Shown: positions 53,722 to 62,546, numbered from the stretch's first letter. The stretch is DNA of 64,000 nt from Sphingopyxis sp. (GCF_016793825.1 NZ_JAEULM010000019.1:307390-371389), one strand, 5' to 3'. Notes: generated by a model from the letters alone, not told the origin. Translations and numbers: made by a program.

Positions 53722-54480
53722 TCAATAATCGGGTTCGGCGCCGCCCAGCACCTGGCCCGCCTGCGCCGTCAGCCAGGCCATGGCGGCCGCCCAGGGCTGG
53801 TGACCATGGCTGATCCGCGCGACGCCGAGCGCGGCCAGTTCCTTGTGCGTCGGGCCGCCCTTGCCGCGCAGGATATTCACCGGCAGCGGTGAGGCGTCGC
53901 AGATCGCGCCGATGCATCGGGGGTCGAGCAGGAAGGGCACGAACAGCGACCCCGCCCCGGCGTCGGCATAGGCGGCCGCGCGTTCGAGCGTCGCGGCGAC
54001 GAGCGCGTCGCCCTCCGCCGCGATATCGGCGCCGCGAAAGGTGTCGCAGCGGGCGTTGACGAAAATGCCGGTGTCGGCGGCGGCGCGATAGCGCGCGGCG
54101 GCTTCGGCGATCGGCAGCAGCGCGGTTTCGCCGGGCAGCCGGTCCTCCATGTTGATCCCCGCCGCCCCCGCGTCCTTGGCGCGGTCGATCGAGACCCCGA
54201 CGGCCGCCGGATCGGCGCCATAGCCCGATTCCATGTCGATCGTCACCGGCAGGTCGGTGACCGACAGGATGCGCGCGAGATTTTCGAAGACGTCCTCGAG
54301 CGGGAAATCCTCGCCGTCATTGCGGCCCTGCGCGCCGGCGACGCCATAGCTGCCGGTCGCGATGGCCTTGGCACCCGCCGCCGCGACCGCCTTTGCGCTG
54401 CCCGCGTCCCAGATGTTGACCAGGATCAGCGGGTCGCCGGGGACATGGAGCGCCTTGAAGCTGGAAATCTTGTCGGTCAT
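53722..54480 (-). CDS. Isocitrate lyase/PEP mutase family protein
   Basis: A 252-residue TIM-barrel protein of the ICL/PEPM superfamily. Blocks: LILVNIWDAGSAKAVAAAG, VTIDMESGYGADPAAVG (metal-binding acidic motif), GINMEDRLPG, and FVNARCDTF. The short length and lack of the K-K-C-G-H motif argue against isocitrate lyase; carboxy-phosphonate or oxaloacetate-type lyase or an unassigned function is possible. The ATG at 54480 is preceded by GAGGAGG. It sits between the two HExxH-TPR genes but on the opposite strand. Confidence 0.88.
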   Translation of the reverse strand: MTDKISSFKALHVPGDPLILVNIWDAGSAKAVAAAGAKAIATGSYGVAGAQGRNDGEDFPLEDVFENLARILSVTDLPVTIDMESGYGADPAAVGVSIDRAKDAGAAGINMEDRLPGETALLPIAEAAARYRAAADTGIFVNARCDTFRGADIAAEGDALVAATLERAAAYADAGAGSLFVPFLLDPRCIGAICDASPLPVNILRGKGGPTHKELAALGVARISHGHQPWAAAMAWLTAQAGQVLGGAEPDY

Positions 54481-54591
54481 GGCTGGGTGCCTCCTCCTTC
54501 TGAACGATGCCGGTCCGGCCCACAAAAGAGCGATTGATGCCGTCATTCGCTTTGCTATGCTAGTGGCAGACGAAAGTTACCGGGGAACAAG

Positions 54592-56190
54592 ATGTTGGGA
54601 TATTTGCGATCCGTCATGCTCGGCATGACGGTTTTGGGGCTGTTGGCGACGGCGACCGCAGCACGGGCCGAATGGTGGGAAGCCGAGACGAGTCATTTCG
54701 TCATTGTAGCCGAAAGTAACAAGGCCGACGCCGAACGTTTTGCCTCGCGGCTCGAACGGTTCGACAATGCCCTGCGCTTCCTGCAGCGCCTCCCCATCCC
54801 CGGCCCCGAAATCGGGCCAACGAACAAGGTCCGCGTCTATCGCTTTGGCGACCCCTTCGAAATCGGCGAACTGGCGGCCGAAGGTGGCGGCCGGGCGGGA
54901 ATCAACGGCTTCTACGTGGGCCGCCCCGGCGCCTCGGTCGCCTTCGCGCCGACCAAGGCCGACGACAGCATGCGGTTCGACCGAAACCTCGACCAGCGGC
55001 AACTCATTCAGCGCACCGCGCTTACTCCGGAAGGCACGCTGTTTCATGAATATGTGCACCATTTCATGCTGCAGCGCTTCAACACGACCTATCCGCACTG
55101 GTATGTGGAGGGGTTTGCCGAGCTCTATGGAACGATCCAACTGCTCGACGGCGGCGTCTTCAAGGTCGGCGACGTGCCGCAGCACCGGGGCCCGGACCTC
55201 GCGCGGTTCGGCGACGTCAAACTTACCAAATTGTTCGACCACAGCAAAAGGCTGAGCGGTCAGGAGAGATATCAATCCTATTCCTTCGGCTGGCTGCTTT
55301 CGCATTATCTGAATTTCAACAAGGAGCGGCAGGGACAGCTGCGCGACTATCTGAAGGCGCTCAACACCGGCGAAGACAGTTTGACCGCGGCCACGCGCGT
55401 ATTCGGCGATCTCGACACATTGCAGAAGGAACTGCAGAAATATAAGAATGGTCCGTTCCCGGGCTATGAAGTGATCCCGGCCAACTATGTCGAGCCGGTG
55501 GTGAAGATGCGCCGTCTGACGCCCGGCGAAGAGGCCGTGATCGAGGGCCATATCCGGAGCGAGCGCGGCGTCGACAGAAGTGGCGCGCGCAGCGTCGTCC
55601 GCAGCATCGGCGGCAAGGAAACGCTTTATCCCGACAATCTCGCCGTCCAACTGGCCGTCGCCGAAGCCTATTCCGACGCACGCGAATTCGACAAGGCCGA
55701 AGCGGTGCTGAAGCGCGCGCTGGCGATCGATCCGGGTTCGCAGAAGGCGCATGTGCTGATGGGGGCGCTGATTTCGGCGCGCGCCGACGCGCAAAAGGAA
55801 CCCGCGCTCTATGCCAAGGCGCGCACCTGGTTCGCCGACGCCGTCCGGCTCGACCCGAAGGATCCGCGCGCGGCGATCGGTCTCTACCTGACCTATTACG
55901 AAGCGCGCGAGCCAATCCCCGAATCGGCGTTGCTCACCCTGGAAGGCGTTTTCGATTATTCTTCGCATGACGATGGCTACCGACTGATCCTCGCGCGGCA
56001 ATTGCTCGACGAGAACCGGGGCAAGGCCGCACGATCGGTGCTGGCGCCGCTTGCCTTTTCCGCCCACAAGGAAGAGGAGGCGAACAAGATCGCCACCATC
56101 GTCGAAGAGATCGACGCCGGCAAAATCGAGGAAGCGCGCACGACGATGGCCGCCATATTCGCCGAATCGAAAAAGAAGGCCGAAGACTGA
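54592..56190 (+). CDS. HExxH-TPR metallopeptidase-like exported protein (copy 2)
   Basis: A 532-residue secreted protein. A signal peptide (about 1-26, cleavage ARA-EWW) is followed by a putative zinc-peptidase domain with HEYVH at 152-156, HFMLQRF beside it, and WYVEG (E173) as the likely third ligand. C-terminal TPR-like repeats (about 340-500, FDKAEAVLKRALAIDPGSQKAHVLMGALI) suggest protein partners. It is paralogous to the gene at 52160-53713. A GGGGA ribosome-binding site precedes the ATG. No substrate is known. Confidence 0.85.
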   Translation: MLGYLRSVMLGMTVLGLLATATAARAEWWEAETSHFVIVAESNKADAERFASRLERFDNALRFLQRLPIPGPEIGPTNKVRVYRFGDPFEIGELAAEGGGRAGINGFYVGRPGASVAFAPTKADDSMRFDRNLDQRQLIQRTALTPEGTLFHEYVHHFMLQRFNTTYPHWYVEGFAELYGTIQLLDGGVFKVGDVPQHRGPDLARFGDVKLTKLFDHSKRLSGQERYQSYSFGWLLSHYLNFNKERQGQLRDYLKALNTGEDSLTAATRVFGDLDTLQKELQKYKNGPFPGYEVIPANYVEPVVKMRRLTPGEEAVIEGHIRSERGVDRSGARSVVRSIGGKETLYPDNLAVQLAVAEAYSDAREFDKAEAVLKRALAIDPGSQKAHVLMGALISARADAQKEPALYAKARTWFADAVRLDPKDPRAAIGLYLTYYEAREPIPESALLTLEGVFDYSSHDDGYRLILARQLLDENRGKAARSVLAPLAFSAHKEEEANKIATIVEEIDAGKIEEARTTMAAIFAESKKKAED

Positions 56191-56209
56191 ATCCCGGTCA
56201 TGGCCGCGT

Positions 56210-57244
56210 TCAGCATCCCTCGCGTTTCAGCAATTCTTCCTTGATCGGCAGGCCATAGGCATAGCCGCCGAGCGCGCCGTCGCTGCGCACCACGCGGTGG
56301 CACGGAATGAGTACCGCGACATTGTTGGCGCCATTGGCGCTGCCCGCCGCGCGCACCGCCTTCGGCTTGCCGACTGCGGCGGCGATATCGGCGTAGCTGC
56401 GCGTTTCGCCCACGGGGATCTTGCGCAGTTCGCGCCACACCGCTTCCTGGAAGGCGGTGCCCTTCACGTCGAGCGGGATATGGCCGAAGCCGTTCACCGG
56501 CGCCTCGACCGCAGCGACCACTTGCTTCAGCAGCGCCGCGAAATCGTCGCCGCCTTCGACCAGTTCAGCGGCCGGGAAGCGCTCCGCGAGTGCTTCGCGT
56601 CCTTCGGCGAAAGAGAGTCGGCACACGCCTTTATCGGTCGCGGCGACGAGCATGTCGCCGAGGCTGGTCGGCACGACAGCCCAGTGGATCGTCGCACCCT
56701 TGCCGCCGTTCACCCATGCCGAGGCGGTCATGCCCATGCGGCCCTCCATATTGTCATAGAAACGCGACGGCCCCGAAAAGCCGGCGTCGTAGATGGCGTC
56801 GGTGACCCGCCCGCCGTCGCTCAAGGCCTGGCGCGCGCGCTCCTCGCGCAGCGCGCGGGCATAGGCGGCGGGCGACAGGCCGGTGTGGCGGGTGAAGACG
56901 CGCTGGAAATGGGTCGGCGAATAGCCGGTGCGCGCCGCGAGATCGGCGAGCGCCAGCGGCTCCTCGCTCCCTTTGATGGCCGCGATCGCCTTGATCACCG
57001 CGCCCTCGTCGCGCGCGACATCGTCGGGCAGGCAGCGTTTGCACGGGCGCAGCCCCGTGGCGCGCGCCGCCGCGCCGTCGGCGAAGAAGCGGACGTTTTC
57101 GCGCAACGGGTGGCGCGCGGCGCAGCTCGGGCGGCAATAGATGCCGGTGGTCAGCACCCCGGTTATGAAGCGCCCGTCATAGGCCTTGTCGCGGGCCTGC
57201 ACCGCGTCCCAGCGTTCGTCGTCGGTCATGGTGGCGAAGTCCAT
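56210..57244 (-). CDS. ada: Bifunctional Ada protein (DNA alkylation repair and regulator)
   Basis: Removes methyl groups from DNA phosphotriesters and O6-methylguanine and activates the adaptive response. In the N-terminal domain, zinc cysteines C37, C41, C68 and C71 correspond to E. coli C38, C42, C69 and C72. An AraC-type helix-turn-helix (about 95-180) follows. The C-terminal methyltransferase has PCHRV with acceptor Cys315. 344 residues, full length. It lies 3 bases after the DUF1203 gene, upstream on the same strand, so they form an operon. Confidence 0.97.
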   Translation of the reverse strand: MDFATMTDDERWDAVQARDKAYDGRFITGVLTTGIYCRPSCAARHPLRENVRFFADGAAARATGLRPCKRCLPDDVARDEGAVIKAIAAIKGSEEPLALADLAARTGYSPTHFQRVFTRHTGLSPAAYARALREERARQALSDGGRVTDAIYDAGFSGPSRFYDNMEGRMGMTASAWVNGGKGATIHWAVVPTSLGDMLVAATDKGVCRLSFAEGREALAERFPAAELVEGGDDFAALLKQVVAAVEAPVNGFGHIPLDVKGTAFQEAVWRELRKIPVGETRSYADIAAAVGKPKAVRAAGSANGANNVAVLIPCHRVVRSDGALGGYAYGLPIKEELLKREGC

Positions 57245-57247
57245 GGC

Positions 57248-57712
57248 TCAATCCCTCGTCACGCGCGCGGCAAAGCAGCCGTGCGCGGCGTTGTGCGCGT
57301 CGATATAGGCAATGCCGTCGTCGGCGAACAGGTCACGGATCGCGCCGTCGGCCTCGCCCGGTCCCGCAAGCCGCGCAGCGCGCAGCATGTTAGCGGCGTC
57401 GAAACCGCGCAGCGCGATCGGACGACCCTCGAACACCGGCGGGGTGGTGTCGATATAGGTCGGTGCTGCGGCGCCGCGGCGCACATAAATGGCGTAGGCG
57501 CTGCGATAGGGCGTATCGACGTCGTGGCTGGTGTGATGGAGCAGGATCAGCTCCTCGCCCGCGCGCGCAGCGGTCAGGCTGATGCGGCAGGGGAAACCGC
57601 GGTCGGCGTCGGCGACGACGCGCCGGGCGCCGCGCGCGGCGAGCTGGGTATCGTCGAGCGCGAAGAGCGGAGCGAAGGCGTCGGGGTCGAGGCCGGTAAT
57701 CGCATAGGTCAT
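57248..57712 (-). CDS. DUF1203 domain protein
   Basis: A 154-residue cytosolic protein of the DUF1203 family: YAITGLDPDAFAPLFAL at the N-terminus, then GFPCRISLTAARAGEELILLHHTSHDVDTPYRSAYAIYVR, the conserved core. The C-terminal part has AYIDAHNAAHGCFAARV. No catalytic motif is established for the family. It precedes ada by 3 bases, so it may belong to the alkylation response. Start ATG 57712; longer frames upstream lack homology. Confidence 0.9.
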   Translation of the reverse strand: MTYAITGLDPDAFAPLFALDDTQLAARGARRVVADADRGFPCRISLTAARAGEELILLHHTSHDVDTPYRSAYAIYVRRGAAAPTYIDTTPPVFEGRPIALRGFDAANMLRAARLAGPGEADGAIRDLFADDGIAYIDAHNAAHGCFAARVTRD

Positions 57713-57897
57713 GAGCGGGTCCTTCCCTGGTGGTGGAACCCTTATGCCGGCGCAGCATGGGGTCGGCGTCCCGATGCTTGCGTTCAAAGCGGGGAACGGG
57801 CCCGGGGATGGCGGATCGGCGGCTTTGGGTGGGAACTTCCACCCCACTCCCTCCCCATTGCGCAAAAACCTCGGACCGTATTGCTGTATTATAACAT

Positions 57898-57926
57898 TGA
57901 CACACTGATCGAGTTGCACCATCCTG
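57898..57926 (+). promoter_or_regulatory. Putative promoter in an AT-rich island before the DUF2306 gene
   Basis: TTGACA (57898-57903), 17-base spacer, CATCCT (57921-57926), 25 bases before the ATG. Directly upstream, GTATTATAACA (57887-57897) is an AT-rich island in GC-rich surroundings; on the minus strand it reads TATAAT, so it may serve as a divergent promoter for the DUF1203-ada pair as well. The 239-base region has nothing else clear. Confidence 0.45.
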
Positions 57927-57951
57927 CGCGCCGAACAGGGGAGTCGGCAGC

Positions 57952-58773
57952 ATGACGACCATCGACGCATCATTGGCATCCACGCGCCCCGCGCGCCGCA
58001 CCGACTGGCTCGGCGGGGCCGCGACCTTTTGTTACCTGACGATCGCTGCGGGACAGCTGCTGTTCACCGCCTTCATCCTCGCCTTTTATTATCCCGCGAC
58101 GCTCGGCGGCGATTTTGCGGCGTGGAACGCCAAGCCGCTGATCAAGGGCTTCGTCGCGGGCGATACGGCGGGCAATCTTTTCTTCGCGGTGCATGTGCTG
58201 ATGGCGGCGGTGATCAGCTTCGGCGGGCTGGTCCAGCTCGTCCCCGCGATCCGCGGCCGCTGGCCCAAGCTGCACCGCTGGAACGGGCGGGTCTATATGC
58301 TGAGCGCGCTGGCGCTCGCGACCGGCGGGCTGTGGATGACCTGGGGGCGCGGCACCTGGCTCAACCTCGTCGGCGGGATCGGCATCACGCTCGACGCGCT
58401 GCTGATCCTCGCCTTCGCCGTGCTGGCCTGGCGCGCCGCGCGCGACCATCGCCTCGCCGAGCATCGCCGCTGGGCGATCCGGCTGTTCGCGGTCGCGAGC
58501 GCGGTGTGGTTCATGCGCGTCGGTTATATGGCCTGGGGCATCGCCACCGGCGGCGCCGGGATCGGCAAGGCGATGGACGGGCCGTTCGATATCTTCCTCG
58601 CTTTCGCCAATTCGCTGCTGCCGCTCGCCATCGCCGAACTCTATCTTCGCGTCGGGGCGCGGGGCACGCCGCTCGCCCGCAAGGGAGTCGCGCTGTTGCT
58701 GACGCTCGGCGGTCTGATCATCCTCGTCGGCAGCGCGGGAGCGTGGATGATGATGTGGAGCCCCTATATCTGA
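57952..58773 (+). CDS. DUF2306 polytopic membrane protein
   Basis: A 273-residue inner membrane protein with about seven or eight hydrophobic segments, matching the DUF2306 family: GNLFFAVHVLMAAVISFGGLVQLVPAIRGRWPKLHRWNGRVYMLS, then AEHRRWAIRLFAVASAVWFMRVGYM. Conserved His residues in the HVLMA, LHRW and EHRRW positions suggest haem or metal binding, as in cytochrome-b561-like folds (inference). Ribosome-binding site GGGGAG. Single gene. Confidence 0.88.
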   Translation: MTTIDASLASTRPARRTDWLGGAATFCYLTIAAGQLLFTAFILAFYYPATLGGDFAAWNAKPLIKGFVAGDTAGNLFFAVHVLMAAVISFGGLVQLVPAIRGRWPKLHRWNGRVYMLSALALATGGLWMTWGRGTWLNLVGGIGITLDALLILAFAVLAWRAARDHRLAEHRRWAIRLFAVASAVWFMRVGYMAWGIATGGAGIGKAMDGPFDIFLAFANSLLPLAIAELYLRVGARGTPLARKGVALLLTLGGLIILVGSAGAWMMMWSPYI

Positions 58774-58822
58774 GGCCCCAAGCCCGCTTGCCTTCGCGCC
58801 GCGACGGGCTAGGTTCGCCGCC

Positions 58823-60373
58823 ATGACTCGCCTGCTCGCGCTGCTGCTCGCCCTCCTGACCCTCTCCGTCCCGGCGCGCGCCGCCGACGATATCAGCGCG
58901 GTGTCGCGCAGCGTCGTGCGCGTCGTCACCGTCGCGATGGTCGATGGCGAAGTCGTCGGGTTCGGCCATGGCAGCGGCATCGCCATTTCGCCCACCCGCA
59001 TCGTCACCAACGCGCATGTCGTCGAATCGGCGGCGCGCTATCCCGACAATGTCGCATTGGGCGTCGTCCCGTCGGAGGGACAGAAAAGCTATGCGGCCAA
59101 GCTGATCGCGATCGACACCAAGCGCGACCTGGCGCTGATCGAGATCACCGAGGGGCGGGTGCCCGCCGCCGCGATTTACTCGGGACCGTTCGAGGCCGGC
59201 GCCGACGTCGTCGCTTTGGGCTATCCGGGCAATGTCGACCTGGCCACCGCACGCAGCGCCGCCGACTATATCACCCCCAGCACGCCGGTGCGCAGCGAGG
59301 GCAATCTGTCGAACAACCAGGCGCTCGACGGGGTCGCGATGCTCGTCCACACCGCCAAGATCTCGCGCGGCAATTCGGGCGGGCCGCTGGTCGACCAGTG
59401 CGGGCGCATCGTCGGCATCAACAGCGCGATCACCCGCGCCGACGACGGCGATTCCTCCTTCGCCTTCGCGATCGCCAACCGCGAACTGACGCGCTTCCTG
59501 ACCGACGCCGACCAGAATTTCGGCAGCATCGGCACGCCCTGCCTGTCGCTGGCCGAGGCCGATGCCCGCGACCGCGCCGCGCTCGACGCCGACGCGCGCG
59601 CCAAGGCCGAGGCCAATGCGGCCGAGGACGAAGCGGCGGCGCTCGACCGCGAGCTGCGCCAGACGCGCGCGAGCGAGGAGGCGCAGGCGGCGCGCGAGAA
59701 TCGCATCGCGCTGGCCGGCGTGCTCTTCGTGATCGGCGCGCTCGCCGCGGCGGCGGGGCTGATGTTCCACAACCAGAAGAACCCCCGCAACGCGAAGATC
59801 GCGGGCGGCGCGGGTGCGGTGCTGATGCTGGGCGCGGCGATCCTGTTCGTCACCCGGCCCAGCGCGCACGCCGACCTGCCCGCCGACACCAGGGCGGGCG
59901 CGGATAAAGCCGAGCTGCCGCCTGCGCTGGCCGAGGGCAATCTGCTCTGCACGATCCGCCCCGAACGCAGCCGCATCACCATATCCGAAACCCCCGACGT
60001 CCCCGTCGCCATCGGCAAGGATGGGTGCATCAACGGCCGCACCCAATATGCGCAAGGCAGCGACGGCCGGTGGCAGCGCATATTGGTGCCCAATGAGGAG
60101 CCGACGGTGACGATCGCGTCGATCGATGGCGCGGGGACCGATTACCGCGTCGACCGCTATCTGCTCGATGCCGAGACGATGGCGAAGGCGCGCGAGGTGC
60201 GCGCCGGGGTCGAGGTCAAGGGATGCAGCGTCGCGCCCGACCAGCTCGCCAGCCTCGCGACGCAGCAGGATGCGATCCGCTCGGTGCTGCCCCCCAGCCC
60301 CAACGAACGGCTGGTCTATAAATGCCAGAAGCTGGCGAAGGGCGCGGCGGTCAGCCCGGCGGCGGCGCCTTGA
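58823..60373 (+). CDS. Membrane-anchored trypsin-like serine protease
   Basis: A 516-residue exported protease. Signal peptide (about 1-21, ARA-AD); S1C-type catalytic triad His65 (VTNAHVV), Asp102 (KRDLALIEI) and Ser185 (GNSGGP). A charged coiled coil (about 245-290) precedes two adjacent hydrophobic helices (about 293-312 and 330-350), then an unassigned C-terminal domain (about 360-516). There is no PDZ domain, unlike DegP. The protease domain should be periplasmic and the helices hold it in the membrane. Its end overlaps the convergent gene by 23 bases. Confidence 0.88.
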   Translation: MTRLLALLLALLTLSVPARAADDISAVSRSVVRVVTVAMVDGEVVGFGHGSGIAISPTRIVTNAHVVESAARYPDNVALGVVPSEGQKSYAAKLIAIDTKRDLALIEITEGRVPAAAIYSGPFEAGADVVALGYPGNVDLATARSAADYITPSTPVRSEGNLSNNQALDGVAMLVHTAKISRGNSGGPLVDQCGRIVGINSAITRADDGDSSFAFAIANRELTRFLTDADQNFGSIGTPCLSLAEADARDRAALDADARAKAEANAAEDEAAALDRELRQTRASEEAQAARENRIALAGVLFVIGALAAAAGLMFHNQKNPRNAKIAGGAGAVLMLGAAILFVTRPSAHADLPADTRAGADKAELPPALAEGNLLCTIRPERSRITISETPDVPVAIGKDGCINGRTQYAQGSDGRWQRILVPNEEPTVTIASIDGAGTDYRVDRYLLDAETMAKAREVRAGVEVKGCSVAPDQLASLATQQDAIRSVLPPSPNERLVYKCQKLAKGAAVSPAAAP

Positions 60374-60908
60374 GCCGCCAGCCGGCCTTAGGGTCGACCC
60401 AGATGTAAAGGCTCATCAGTTCGCCGGCGAACTGGCCGTCGACGGTGCCGACCTCCTGCATCAGATCGTCACCGGTGCGCGCATAATGATGCGAGCAGAG
60501 TTTGCGGTTCCACAGCGCCCCGACCATCGCCTCGCGGAACAGGATGATGATGCGATCTTCGCGGGCGGGCGCAAAGGGCGCGCGGCTGTGGACGACGCGG
60601 TGGCTCGCCATTTCGGTCTCGCTGAGCATACCGCACAGCGCCGCGCCCTCGCGCCGCAGGCGGAAGCGCGCTTCGGCGGCATAGGCGGGCATATTGGGGA
60701 AGATGATGATCTGGCGCGCCTCGACGCCGCCGTCGGGGCGCAGGTCGAACCACGCCATGCCGCGGCAGCCGCGCGCCGCCGGATCGGGGTCGAGGCACTG
60801 GACCTTGCCCGCGCGCGCCGGGGCGAGCGGGTCGGCGACGGGTTGCCACGCGGGATCGAGCCCGAAATCGGGCGCGGCGAACAGCATCAGGGCGAAAAGG
60901 AACGACAT
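60351..60908 (-). CDS. Hypothetical exported protein
   Basis: A 185-residue protein with a short signal-like N-terminus (MSFLFALMLFAAPDFG). The remainder has three conserved-looking Cys positions (VQCLDPD, RGCRGMAWFDL, ALCGML and KLCSHHY), so disulfides are possible, and a FNMPAYAAEARF-type helix. I do not recognise a family. ATG 60908 follows GGAGGA. It converges with and overlaps the protease gene by 23 bases, an uncommon tail-to-tail overlap. Confidence 0.75.
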   Translation of the reverse strand: MSFLFALMLFAAPDFGLDPAWQPVADPLAPARAGKVQCLDPDPAARGCRGMAWFDLRPDGGVEARQIIIFPNMPAYAAEARFRLRREGAALCGMLSETEMASHRVVHSRAPFAPAREDRIIILFREAMVGALWNRKLCSHHYARTGDDLMQEVGTVDGQFAGELMSLYIWVDPKAGWRLKAPPPG

Positions 60909-60955
60909 GGCGGCATCCTCCGCCGTCCTTGTCGCGCCAAGGGGTAAGCATTGCG

Positions 60956-61762
60956 TTAGCCGGACGGCAGCTTTTCGACCCAGTCGGCGATCATGCGCTG
61001 CGCCGCATCGCCATAGACCAGTTCATGCCCGGCGCCCGGCACGATGGTCAGCGTCGCCGACGGGCGCGCGGCGGCGAGGCGGCGGGAATTGGCGACCGAC
61101 ACGACACGGTCGCGATCGCCGTGCAGGAGCAGGACGGGTCCCGCGACCCTGCCGATCTTGGCGGCATTCGCATAGCGATCGCGCACCAGCGACCGGACGG
61201 GCAGCCAGCGGACATGACTGGCCGCGACATCGGGCAGGCTGGAAAAGCCCGAGACGAGGATCAGCGCCGCGACCGGGTGGCGCGTCGCCATCTCGGTCGC
61301 GGGGCCCGAGCCGATCGAATTGCCGACGACGATGGTCGCGGGCGGCGCCACGCCCTGCTCCGCCAGCCAGCGCATCGCCGCCTCGCCGTCGCGATAGAAG
61401 CCCGCCTCGCCGGGCGACCCCGGGTTGCCGCCATAGCCGCGATATTCGACGAGCAGCACGCCATGGCCGGCGGCGGCGAGCCCGCGCGTCGCATAAGCCG
61501 CGCCCTCCAGGCTGTCGCCATTGCCGTGGAAAAAGACGATCGTCCGCCGCCCCGGCTGCGCGGGGCGGTAGAGCGCGCCGAGCCGCAGCCCGTCGCTCGT
61601 CTCGGTCTGGATGGGCCGGTAACCGGGCAGGGCCCCGCGCGGATAATCGCGCGGCGCGGGATAGAAGAGGCTCTGCTGGTTGAAATAGAGCAGGGCGCCC
61701 GCGACGAGGACCAGCCCCGCGACGACGAGCAGCGCGAACAGGGCGAAGCGGACGACCGTCAC
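60956..61762 (-). CDS. Alpha/beta hydrolase with N-terminal membrane anchor
   Basis: A 268-residue hydrolase of the BEM46/ABHD13-like type. N-terminal helix (about 5-28, RFALFALLVVAGLVLVAGALLYF) then an oxyanion HGNGDSLEG segment, nucleophile Ser149 (VVGNSIGSGP), an Asp in LLHGDRDRVV and His in GAGHELVYG. Start is GTG at 61762, overlapping the stop of a small upstream frame (GTGA). Substrate unknown. Confidence 0.9.
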   Translation of the reverse strand: MTVVRFALFALLVVAGLVLVAGALLYFNQQSLFYPAPRDYPRGALPGYRPIQTETSDGLRLGALYRPAQPGRRTIVFFHGNGDSLEGAAYATRGLAAAGHGVLLVEYRGYGGNPGSPGEAGFYRDGEAAMRWLAEQGVAPPATIVVGNSIGSGPATEMATRHPVAALILVSGFSSLPDVAASHVRWLPVRSLVRDRYANAAKIGRVAGPVLLLHGDRDRVVSVANSRRLAAARPSATLTIVPGAGHELVYGDAAQRMIADWVEKLPSG

Positions 61763-61881
61763 AGATGCAGCGCGGCGCCGATTTGCGCCGCCGCATCACC
61801 GGGCTCGACCGCGCCGGTGTCGACGGTCCGTTTTCCCGACGCCGCGGGGCTGTGGAGGAACACGAGCCTCACCCCCCGCAT
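61759..61881 (-). pseudogene. Probable remnant of a P-loop kinase gene
   Basis: A 40-codon frame, MRGVRLVFLHSPAASGKRTV at its start, lies between the dienelactone hydrolase and alpha/beta hydrolase genes, overlapping both (ATG inside the former, GTGA stop-start with the latter). HSPAASGK is a Walker A motif of the AAA/shikimate-kinase-like family, whose proteins are normally about 170-190 residues. Here the P-loop is followed at once by DTGAVEPGDAAAQIGAALHL, which looks like the family's C-terminus. It therefore reads as an in-frame internal deletion. It could still be translated; function is unlikely. Confidence 0.55.
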
Positions 61882-62546
61882 GCCTTGAACAGCATCAGCG
61901 TGCGTTCGCGCGCCAGCTCGCTCGACGGTTCGTGATAATCCTTGCGGCGGTCGCTGTTGAAGCCGTGGTTGGCGTCATAGACGAAGATCTGCGCGGTCGG
62001 ATGCTCCTTGTCGATCAGCGCTTCGACCCCCTCCATCGGGATGCCCGCGTCGAAGCGGCCGAAATGGGCGATCGTCGCGCAAAGCGGCGCCCGGTCCGCG
62101 AACTGGGTCGGCACGAGGCTGCCATAATAGGAGGAGGCCGCGGCGAGGTCGGGGCTGATCTGCGCCATGCGCCAGGCGACCGAACCGCCGTAGCAATAGC
62201 CGGTGATGAAGACCGGGCCGCGGCCCTTCAGCGCGTCGATGCAGGTCTGCGCGTCCCTCAGGCTCTGCTCGAACGGATGCAGCTCGCGCGCCAGTTGCAC
62301 CGCGCGTTCGAACTGCGGCCCCGAATAGTCGCTCTCGAACCCCGGATGCTCGCGGTCGAAGATCGCGGGGGACAGCACCTCGTAACCGTCGGCGGCATAT
62401 TCGTCGCACAGGTCGCGGATATGGTCGGTGACCCCGAAAATCTCCTGGATCAGCACAAGCCCGCCGCGGCGTTCGCCATCGGCCTCGGCATGATAGACGG
62501 CGATCTCGGCGCCATCGTCCATCGTCATCCGGATCATCTCGCCCAT
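61869..62546 (-). CDS. Dienelactone hydrolase family protein
   Basis: A 225-residue alpha/beta hydrolase of the DLH family. Nucleophile Cys118 in TGYCYGGS, the Glu36 of QEIFGV that activates it, Asp in the KEHPTAQIFVYDANHGF segment and the following His complete the active site. Cytosolic. A ribosome-binding site GGAAGGG precedes the ATG. The natural substrate is unknown; the family acts on ester and lactone bonds. Confidence 0.93.
   Translation of the reverse strand: MGEMIRMTMDDGAEIAVYHAEADGERRGGLVLIQEIFGVTDHIRDLCDEYAADGYEVLSPAIFDREHPGFESDYSGPQFERAVQLARELHPFEQSLRDAQTCIDALKGRGPVFITGYCYGGSVAWRMAQISPDLAAASSYYGSLVPTQFADRAPLCATIAHFGRFDAGIPMEGVEALIDKEHPTAQIFVYDANHGFNSDRRKDYHEPSSELARERTLMLFKACGG

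Noticed and set aside
53722-54480. Isocitrate lyase assignment
   Set aside because: Too short, and the isocitrate lyase K-K-C-G-H catalytic motif is absent; only the superfamily name is justified.
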